Assembly: GCA_938743325.2 (NCBI GenBank)
Contig: OW568894.1
Span: 62,001 to 126,000, forward strand
DNA from: Pycnococcus provasolii
Taxonomy: Eukaryota; Chlorophyta; Pseudoscourfieldiophyceae; Pseudoscourfieldiales; Pycnococcaceae
Direction of reading: 5' to 3'
DNA length: 64,000 nt
A program made the translations under genes and the position numbers. The notes under the pieces were generated by a model. That model was not told the origin of the DNA. It did no database searches and saw nothing but the letters and a program-made list of their open reading frames with translations. Shown here in pieces: positions 18,254-26,200 of this stretch. Within the stretch, counting starts at the first letter, position 1; every line of letters begins with the position of its first letter.

Positions 18254-20521
18254 TCAGCGCGATGCGAGCACCTCAGTGTTTCCTCGCCGCCTGCGCACGC
18301 CTCCGACGAGTCCACCGACGTCCGTCATTGACAACCTTTGCTGATCCTGCTGTGTATCTGTCGTTAAGACCATCAGCATCACGCGACTCAGTACTTGATT
18401 AGAGTGTACTGGCAAGAGGACCGAACGGCTCAGTTGGCCCGAGCCATTGCGACCCCCGAGTTGACCTGAGCCGAGTCGGCCCGACCCGTTGCCACCGACT
18501 GAGCCAAGAGCCGAGTTGATCTGAGTTGTTGGCCTTCGCGACGCACCACCCGCGCCCGTGCTCAGGGACATCGGTCCAGTCCTTGCCGTCGTGCTGCTCA
18601 GCTGCACCGCGCCGTTGTTACACGACGCGGCCAGCTGGCCAGTCGACTGCAGACGCATGCCGCCCTCACCCGACGTGATCGTCACCGCATCCTCCGCGGC
18701 GATCACATCGACATCGTCGCCGCTCGTCACCGTCGTCGAGCCGCCGGATGTGAGCGACACCTTCGCGTCTGCGCTTGGCGCCGACACGGAGATGTCGGAG
18801 CCGGTCGACGTCACAGTCGTCTTGCCCGTGCTTGTCATCGAAACGTCGCCGCCCGCAGATACCGTCGCGTCGGTCGCCACTGTCACGTCGAGCGTCGATC
18901 CGCTCGTCACCGTCGTGGCGCCCGTGCTCGACACGTCCAGCGTCGATCCGCTCGTCACCGCCGTAGATGCCGCACTCGTCATGCTCACCGACGCATCGCT
19001 CGACACCGTCGCGGCGCCGGCCACGTCCACGTCCACACCCGATGCGCCGGCGCGGACCTCGAGGCCGCCTGTTCCAGAGCCGCCAGCGTCCACGAGGACC
19101 GCGCCCAGCGACACCAGCGACGCGCCATCCGCGCCCGTGCTCAGGGACATCGGTCCGATCGTGCTGCTGCTCAGCTGCACCGCGCCGTTGTCACACGACG
19201 CGGCCAGCTGGCCAGTCGACTGCAGACGCATGCCGCCCTCACCTGACGTGATCGTCACCGCATCCTCCGCGGCGATGACGTCGACATCGTCGCCGCTCGT
19301 CACCGTCGTCGAGCCGCCGGATGTGAGCGACACCTTCGCGTCTGCGCTCGGCGCCGACACGGAGATGTCGGAGCCGGTCGACGTCACAGTCGTCTTGCCC
19401 GTGCTTGTCATCGAAACGTCGCCGCCCGCAGATACCGTCGCGTCGGTCGCCACTGTCACGCCGAGCGTCGATCCGCTCGTCACTGTCGCGGCCGCTGTGC
19501 TCGACACGTTGAGCGTCGATCCGCTCGCCACTGTCGCGGCCGCTGTGCTCGACACGTCCAGCGTCGATCCGCTCGCCACCGTCGCGGAATTTTTTCCAGA
19601 GCCAATGGCACCGCCATTTTCATCTCTGATTATCATCGAAGCCTCAGTCTCCAATCTTTCCAGTCGTTTTTGGAGTTTGGGCTTGTGGTCCGTGATATGG
19701 AGAGCTTTTTCAAGAGTGAGGTTGAGAAAGTTGACGTACTCGCGTCGTTCTGTTGTGTAGGTCCAAAGGTCGGTGAGCTCGAAGATGGCTTCCTCAAACG
19801 CATCGTACGTCATTGTCGGGGCGCCCATACAGTCCTCCGCCCAGTCTTCGAGCACATCCGCGAGCAGCTGATCGTCGGGGAGATTGAATCCCATTTCGTG
19901 CATCGAAATGTCCAGCAGGAAGTGCATGTGCGCGTAGTCGTGTATGCTCATCGCGTCCTTGGGCTCCTCGACGTGGAATGTGTCCCACCACTTTCGTATG
20001 CCCTTGCGTATCTCCGGGTCTTTGAGAAGCGCTTGACGTTTCAGCAGCGCCTCCGCGATGTACGCATCGGCGTCACCTTGGCGTCTGTAGTCGAGATCCA
20101 CGAGCGCCTCCTCGTCGTCGACAGTGTGCGTAATAATTGTGGAGCCATCCTCCTGCTGCTTCGAAAGCTTTTTCTCGAACTTCCGTTGCTTTGCGTCGAA
20201 ACTCATCTGTCGTACCAGGTTGCGCGTCGCGGCGGCGCGGCGCACGACATGCCAACGCCGCGCGCGTAGCCGCGCGTCACCTTGGGAACGGTCGTGGCGG
20301 ATGTGCTCGATCGTGTGCATGGCCAAGCCGGCTTTCTTCCAGTATTTCTGTGCGTTGAACATGAGAAGTTCGCGTCTGGCCAGACCGTGTTGTTTTCGTT
20401 TCTGAACCATTGCGGACTTGAACGCCGCGCGCACGCGCTTCCCGCGCCAGTGCGCTTCGATGCAGGTGGCAGCGTTTTTTTGATGAGCCAGGGCATCATC
20501 GTCCGCGGACATCGTCATCAT
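18254..20521 (-). CDS. IQ-motif protein with a repetitive Thr/Ser/Val beta-type tail
   Basis: Residues about 15-35 hold an IQ-like calmodulin-binding motif ('CIEAHWRGKRVRAAFKSAM'). Then come basic helices to about 140 and a globular helical region (about 150-310) with 'AMSIHDYAHMHFLLDISMHEM' and 'MTYDAFEEAIFELTDLW', EF-hand-like in rhythm but lacking clear Ca ligands. Residues about 325-690 change abruptly to short strands of Thr/Ser/Val/Gly/Asp ('TVTSGSTLDVTVATDATVSAGG'), with a block of about 115 residues repeated once almost exactly (DNA 18552-18900 and 19131-19475). The last 75 residues are different. Start taken at ATG 20521 (or 20512). The tail resembles repetitive fibre or adhesin proteins in style. 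Function unknown; fusion or tail gain by transfer is possible. Confidence 0.72.
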   Translation of the reverse strand: MMTMSADDDALAHQKNAATCIEAHWRGKRVRAAFKSAMVQKRKQHGLARRELLMFNAQKYWKKAGLAMHTIEHIRHDRSQGDARLRARRWHVVRRAAATRNLVRQMSFDAKQRKFEKKLSKQQEDGSTIITHTVDDEEALVDLDYRRQGDADAYIAEALLKRQALLKDPEIRKGIRKWWDTFHVEEPKDAMSIHDYAHMHFLLDISMHEMGFNLPDDQLLADVLEDWAEDCMGAPTMTYDAFEEAIFELTDLWTYTTERREYVNFLNLTLEKALHITDHKPKLQKRLERLETEASMIIRDENGGAIGSGKNSATVASGSTLDVSSTAAATVASGSTLNVSSTAAATVTSGSTLGVTVATDATVSAGGDVSMTSTGKTTVTSTGSDISVSAPSADAKVSLTSGGSTTVTSGDDVDVIAAEDAVTITSGEGGMRLQSTGQLAASCDNGAVQLSSSTIGPMSLSTGADGASLVSLGAVLVDAGGSGTGGLEVRAGASGVDVDVAGAATVSSDASVSMTSAASTAVTSGSTLDVSSTGATTVTSGSTLDVTVATDATVSAGGDVSMTSTGKTTVTSTGSDISVSAPSADAKVSLTSGGSTTVTSGDDVDVIAAEDAVTITSGEGGMRLQSTGQLAASCNNGAVQLSSTTARTGPMSLSTGAGGASRRPTTQINSALGSVGGNGSGRLGSGQLGGRNGSGQLSRSVLLPVHSNQVLSRVMLMVLTTDTQQDQQRLSMTDVGGLVGGVRRRRGNTEVLASR

Positions 20522-20854
20522 GTGCAAGTGTGGTGGACTGGTGGTGTGCGTACGCTTAATGTAATGCAAGCTTATGAAGAATGTTTACTCATGCACTGAT
20601 CATGCCCATCATCATCCATCCGAATCACCGATTCACCGGCCGGGAAAGCACTACCTACGATAGTCACAGCCCTGGAGTGGTGGAGCGGCGGAGTGTGACG
20701 TTCGTTTGCGTGGCTTCGAAACCACCTACCCCAAGGGGAAAAAACCAACCTGTGATGTCACGATGTGATGGGACTCGACGTGTCCAGACTCGCCAAAATA
20801 ATACAGGAACGCGACAACACGTAGGCTGTAACCTACCTATGGTTTGGTCGGGGT

Positions 20855-20855
<1 letters not shown>

Positions 20856-20887
<32 letters not shown>
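20856..20887. repeat. Poly-G tract (32 bp)
   Basis: Uninterrupted run of 32 G on the plus strand. G-quadruplex potential; length may also be uncertain through sequencing. No gene is seen in 20522-20978. Confidence 0.85.
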
Positions 20888-20888
<1 letters not shown>

Positions 20889-20978
20889 AATGTTTACTCG
20901 AGAATGATTGTTACAAGAGCGCGTGCCTTACATGCGTGCTGCATCGCGCCTCCGCGTCGTAACTCAAGACGTTTTCAC

Positions 20979-21259
20979 CAAGGGGAATTAACATCTACTG
21001 GGGAGGTCACTCCCCCTTCCCCCGGGGACGATGTGTTGGAGCAAGTTCTCCGTGGTTGTCTGAGCCAGGACCAATTCCAACGGTTGGGACCCCACCCTTG
21101 GTCTCGTCTCGGTACTGCCCTGTCCGCTGGCTCAGACAACCACGGAGAACTTGCTCCAACACATCGTCCCCGGGAACGGGACCCTTCCCTCGCAATATAA
21201 TAGTTCAACGGGGGGATCCCCACCAGAGTGACCTCCCCAGTAGGTGTTAACTCCCCTTG
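20979..21259. mobile_element. Fold-back MITE, hAT-like, with 7-bp target duplication
   Basis: A 281-bp element whose two halves are inverted: 20979-21013 pairs with 21228-21259 (ends CAAGGGG), and 21019-21066 pairs with 21127-21174. TTTTCAC flanks both sides (20972-20978 and 21260-21266), a target-site duplication. CA-starting ends and a duplication close to 8 bp suit the hAT superfamily, but one base is missing. No transposase is inside. Confidence 0.78.
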
Positions 21260-21285
21260 TTTTCACATCAGGTTCTAGACTCGTT

Positions 21286-21344
21286 ACGCCGCGGGCTAAT
21301 CATTCAAATCACCGGTAGGAATCCCCTACAGGGATCCCCTCACA
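21286..21344. repeat. 59-bp direct repeat, left copy
   Basis: Identical to 22823-22881. It contains the near-palindrome GGAATCCCCTACAGGGATCCCC. The two copies bracket the miniature LTR element. Confidence 0.88.
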
Positions 21345-21618
21345 CACACCCCTGAACCGCGCCGCGTGTTGTTGCGCGCGTCGCGTTCACTCTCTCTCTG
21401 TCTTGCCGAGCGCAGTGCTCGGGTCGGCGTCGGCCCTGCCACGCCTGCCACGGTCACGTGGCTAGAGTCCAGCGGGCTGCTGAGCCCTCTCACGCGTCGT
21501 TTGTTGCGTGGCTGCTTGCGCCGCGGATTGGCGTCGTCGAGTGTTTGTGCCGCCGTGTTGACTGAAACCTATACTCTCTACAGACGTGAACTTGACCTTA
21601 ATAAAGGCCTTAAGTAAG

Positions 21619-21970
21619 TGTCAAAGAAGTATGGCGCCGCGGGGGAAAATAAATAAAAGAGAAGAGTGAAGGTTACTATGGGGTAAAAGTGAGGGGCGTG
21701 CCCGAGTGCGTCTCGGCGCGCCAGACCCTTCCAAGGGGAGAATAGGTCGAGAGAAAACTCCGACCTATATCCTGGTTAAAAGTCCAATGTCAAGGAGGCA
21801 CCTCGACCTATTCCATATGACAATCTGTCATATGGGATTCCAAACTACCCACAGCCCTCCATCTATATTCCAACTAACACCAGAGCCAGTGTGGAACGAG
21901 AGTCGTCCATCTTCCAATACATTATTCCTACCATCTGGGACCCATTGTTGAATGAGTCCCCATCCAACCA
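21619..21970. repeat. 352-bp long terminal repeat, copy 1
   Basis: Identical to 22308-22659; contains the palindrome around CCATATGACAATCTGTCATATGG in two halves and two GACCTAT motifs. Confidence 0.9.
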
Positions 21971-22307
21971 ACAAGAGCAGTGAGCAGTTTCTGCGCACTT
22001 TCAAGCTGCTTCTCGGCTGTTTCAACGAGTATTTTGTGCGTCGGTGTCCGTGGTACTCCTTCGTCCGTGAGAGACGCGCGCTGCACTTCGTCGCGTCGCG
22101 CTAAAGCGTCGTCTCGCAGCAGTTCCGCGGCTGTTATTCGCGCTGCACGTGCTTCCTTCTCGTTGCGTGTCAGCTCAGTGAGGGTGTGTTTCTCGTCCGT
22201 CTTGAGCATAGCTGGGCTCGTTGTGACGGCAGTAGTATGAATATTAGTTTCTCCAAGTTTCGTGGGCGTTAGTCTTCTTAAACGCGGGTGAGGCCCAGTT
22301 CCATAAG

Positions 22308-22659
22308 TGTCAAAGAAGTATGGCGCCGCGGGGGAAAATAAATAAAAGAGAAGAGTGAAGGTTACTATGGGGTAAAAGTGAGGGGCGTGCCCGAGTGCGT
22401 CTCGGCGCGCCAGACCCTTCCAAGGGGAGAATAGGTCGAGAGAAAACTCCGACCTATATCCTGGTTAAAAGTCCAATGTCAAGGAGGCACCTCGACCTAT
22501 TCCATATGACAATCTGTCATATGGGATTCCAAACTACCCACAGCCCTCCATCTATATTCCAACTAACACCAGAGCCAGTGTGGAACGAGAGTCGTCCATC
22601 TTCCAATACATTATTCCTACCATCTGGGACCCATTGTTGAATGAGTCCCCATCCAACCA
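22308..22659. repeat. 352-bp long terminal repeat, copy 2
   Basis: Second identical copy of the 21619-21970 repeat. Confidence 0.9.
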
Positions 22660-22692
22660 TAAACCCTAAACTCCATCTGAACATCTCACAAC

Positions 22693-22823
22693 CGTCATTA
22701 AGTAAAGTTACGCTGGAAGTAATATAACAGATTCTTGCCCCAGCGCTGCTTAGCTTCTTGTACCACCATCACGACCTGTTCGCGCGTGTATTGCCGCGTG
22801 CCGAAATTATCGCGGCTTGTCGA
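22693..22823 (-). pseudogene. Unassigned coding-like fragment beside the 59-bp repeat
   Basis: A short minus-strand frame without its own ATG near the 5' end reads like protein ('TRQYTREQVVMVVQEAKQRW', then 'YYFQRNFT' and a stop). It begins at the right-hand 59-bp repeat, so it may be the tail of an older mobile element. No family recognised. Confidence 0.22.
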
Positions 22824-22881
22824 CGCCGCGGGCTAATCATTCAAATCACCGGTAGGAATCCCCTACAGGGATCCCCTCACA
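22823..22881. repeat. 59-bp direct repeat, right copy
   Basis: Identical to 21286-21344, 1,537 bp apart; a 27-G run (22882-22908) follows directly. I see no gene in 22910-23279. Confidence 0.88.
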
Positions 22882-23279
22882 GGGGGGGGGGGGGGGGGGG
22901 GGGGGGGGTTGGGGTTGGGGAATTGAATGGTTGGATGTGGAATCCAACCCCGAATAATCACCACGAGGCATGAATTCCCGACCTCTCTGAAGTCTGCTCC
23001 CCTGTAATCCTGATGTAATGGGTTCGTCACTCAATCGACGTGTGCGAAGACCTGTGCCACACTTGATTGATTGGGCAACGTGTCATCTATCTATCTATGT
23101 ATGAGAACGTGTCATGCTTCTATGCATGATCAGGTCCAGGTGGTCACGGCCTCAGGCTCAGGGGATGAGGAAAGTCCAAAGTCGAAAACCCGCGTTAATT
23201 ATAAGGAATCCGCTTCTCCTCTTAACGCGACGCGTTGGGGGAGAGTCACCCCCTGTGCACATCGCTCCGCTCTTCATTC

Positions 23280-26200
23280 ATGGCCATGGCGCGGAATGCA
23301 TGCCCAGAAGAAGAGGTCTCTACGTTAAACGTTAATGATGACGCCTGTGAGAATGGTGACGACTTTACTGGTGGTGTCCCTTTGGCTCCTTCTCCGTCCG
23401 TGTCGTCCTTTTTTTCGTCGGACGGCTTAAGCACAAGACAGTCAGCACACAAAAGGCACGTCCGGGAGACTGCTTGGTCGTACTTCACATCTGTCTTCTT
23501 CACGAAAACGCCTTCTTCTCTCGCCTTGCAGGATGATGGTGACAGGGATAGGGATAGTGCGGGAAGTTACGACGCAACGTCTCGTCGTGGTGAGAGAAGG
23601 TCCTTCCTTCACAGAACGGCGGCCAACAAGGGAACGGCGAACTACGCGCTCACCGCCATTGTCAAACACCTCACGACCAAGCCACGACGCGCGTTCGTGC
23701 AAGTCTCTGGACTGCCAATCGCATTTTTAGTCGCGTGCGCCGTGCTCATCGCATACACGCCAGTCAAGGTGGACGTCGGAATCACATCCTTCCAAGTCAA
23801 AGACGAACCCGCCGTCGAAAGCTGCGACGCATTCAACGTCGCATACGCGCAGAGAAAAAAACTAGTCGACGAGATGGACGCAAACCCATATCCGACGGGT
23901 CGGCGAAAACTTATGCAAGCTGGCGACGAATACAGTGCGCAGAACAAGGAGTACCGACCTGTGAGGTGGAGAGTGCACGTCATATACCACGCCAAGGACG
24001 ATAAAGTTAGCGTGCTGCACCCCGACGCAGTCGCGGACATGAAACGCGCGGAAGATGCCATGCGCGCCGTGAAAGGGTACGACGACTTCTGCGCCACAGA
24101 CTACCAAGGCACGTGCATGCCGCCAGTGAGCCTCGTCAGCCTGCTGTACCCGTCAGCGCCGGGCGTGAACGACGGCAAGGGAACGGACATGCAGAGCATA
24201 AGCGCGACCATCTACCGCACGCTCGCAGAGGGTGTTTACTGGTTCACCGATGCCGGATTCAACAGCAAGGACATCACGAGCGCGCGCTACGTTCGCGCCG
24301 ACTTCCTGTTTGGCTCACCCATCACGGCGCCAGTCGGCGACCAGTACGGCAAATTCAAGCGCTTCACTCGCGATCTCATACATGTGCTGCGCGAAGCGTC
24401 AACTGATCGCGTGCAGGTGCGATTCGGCGGCGATGGAATCACGGAGGAGGAGGTTTTGATGACGCTGCTCAACGATGCAATGCTCAGCTTGATATCGCTT
24501 ACTCTCGTCGGCACGATCATGGCGATCCATACGCGCAGCATGTTCCTCACAGTCGCGGGACTCGCGCAGATCATTCTCGCATTTCCGATGGCTTACGTGA
24601 TCTATGCTGGAGGGTTCGGAATCAGATACGTTGGTCTGCTCAACGTCTCGAGCTTCTTCGTCATCCTAGGCGTGGGTGTGGACGACCTCTTCGTCTTCTA
24701 CGACACGCTCCGTGCAGAGCGCCGCGCTCTTGGATGGCACGCATCGGGCACCGTCGAGGGATTTGCAGAAGCGCTATTTGGCACATACATGTGCGCTGGA
24801 AAAGCGATGTTCGCGACAAGCTTTACCACCGGCGTCGCATTTCTGGCCTCTGCCGTCTCGGCAATTCCTGCGCTGCGCCACTTTGGAATTTTTCTCAGTC
24901 TCCTTGTGCTGATGAACTACATCCTTGCCATGACATGGTTTCCGTCGATCCTGTGCATTTATGAATTGAGAGGGTGGAGCAAGCTCACATACCGCGACAT
25001 GTGGCGATCCGTTATCAAGTCGAAAGATAGAATGCCGCAATGGCACGGGAATGCATCGAACGAGTATGAAACGCTTCCGAGCGACACGGAACAAAACATT
25101 GGCTCAGACGTAGACTTAGAGCTCGAGCAGGCAGATGGCTACGGCGGCATCGACGAAACGTTAACGAATCACCATCACAAGTGGAATGCAGAAAGCGTGT
25201 GGTGCACATTCACAGAGTCTATCAATCGATATAAGGATGCGACGTTGGCAGCCTACTTTGTGTTGGCGATTATTTGCCTTTGCTTGGCGTCACAGCTTCA
25301 ACCATCTACCGAATTGCCAAAATTCTTCCCTCAAGGTAGCAATCTTGATAGCTTTGTTGACCTGAGCAACAACATGTTTCTGTCCACCTGGGACTGCGAT
25401 TCATGCGTGGGCAAGGTGGGAGGCTCGCCAGACGACTCCGGGCCGAACACCGACCCTATTTTCCTGATGGACTCGCCTCCACCGCCATTGGCGTCACCAC
25501 CAACAAATCCTCAATTCCCATCACCATACCCTCCATCGGCTACACCTGCTGCAGCGGGAACTTCTCTCCCGCCACCCTCCCCTCATCTTCCACCTCCTCC
25601 GTGGCCAGGGTTAGGCCCTAAGCCGCCCATCACGACATCGACGAGTACTTTTGTGCCATCACCACCTAAATTCACGACACCACCGCCACCGCTTCCGCCG
25701 CCGCCGCCGACGACGCCGACGACGACAGCAACAACAAAAGCCGCTGACGAGAGCGCGTCGTCAACCACTACCACACCCCCCGCAAATCCGCCCTCCGCTG
25801 ACTGCACTGATTGGATTCATTCACAAGAATTGAATGCCATGCTTTCCTGCGGTGGCCAATTTAGCCAGGACCAATCCTTTACGCCGAGCACAGAATGTTG
25901 CTCATGGGCACAGTCTGCGATGGACACTCGACCGGAATGTCTAGTCGAGCTTGAAAAGGAAATACCAGACAGGACACAAGTCGTCGACGCGATTTTGAAA
26001 GGGTGCGATCTCGACTCCACCTCATCAACATCGTCCACGTCCACGTCCACGTCCACGTCCACGTCCACGTCCACGTCCACGTCCACGTCCACGTCTACGT
26101 CTACTTCCACGACCACGACAGAGCTTTCTGATACAACGACGACGAGCTCGCCGCCTTCGACCACGACCACGACGACGACCACGGCAGCAATCGAGACAAC

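Larger units (their letters stand above)
21619..22659 (-). mobile_element. Miniature LTR retroelement (TRIM-like)
   Basis: Two identical 352-bp direct repeats (21619-21970 and 22308-22659) start TG and end CA and enclose only 337 bp. The interior has no protease, reverse transcriptase or integrase. It carries one minus-strand frame (21928-22209) that is helical and charged ('ARAARITAAELLRDDALARRDE'), which might be a gag remnant and runs into the repeat. I could not identify a clear target duplication or tRNA primer site. Identical repeats argue for a recent insertion. The strand is inferred only from the internal frame. Confidence 0.68.

Noticed and set aside
18558-19760. 400-codon plus-strand open frame opposite the IQ/repeat protein
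   Set aside because: Antisense shadow of a Thr/Ser/Val-rich GC-rich repeat; no ATG context or domain, and the minus frame joins the IQ part.
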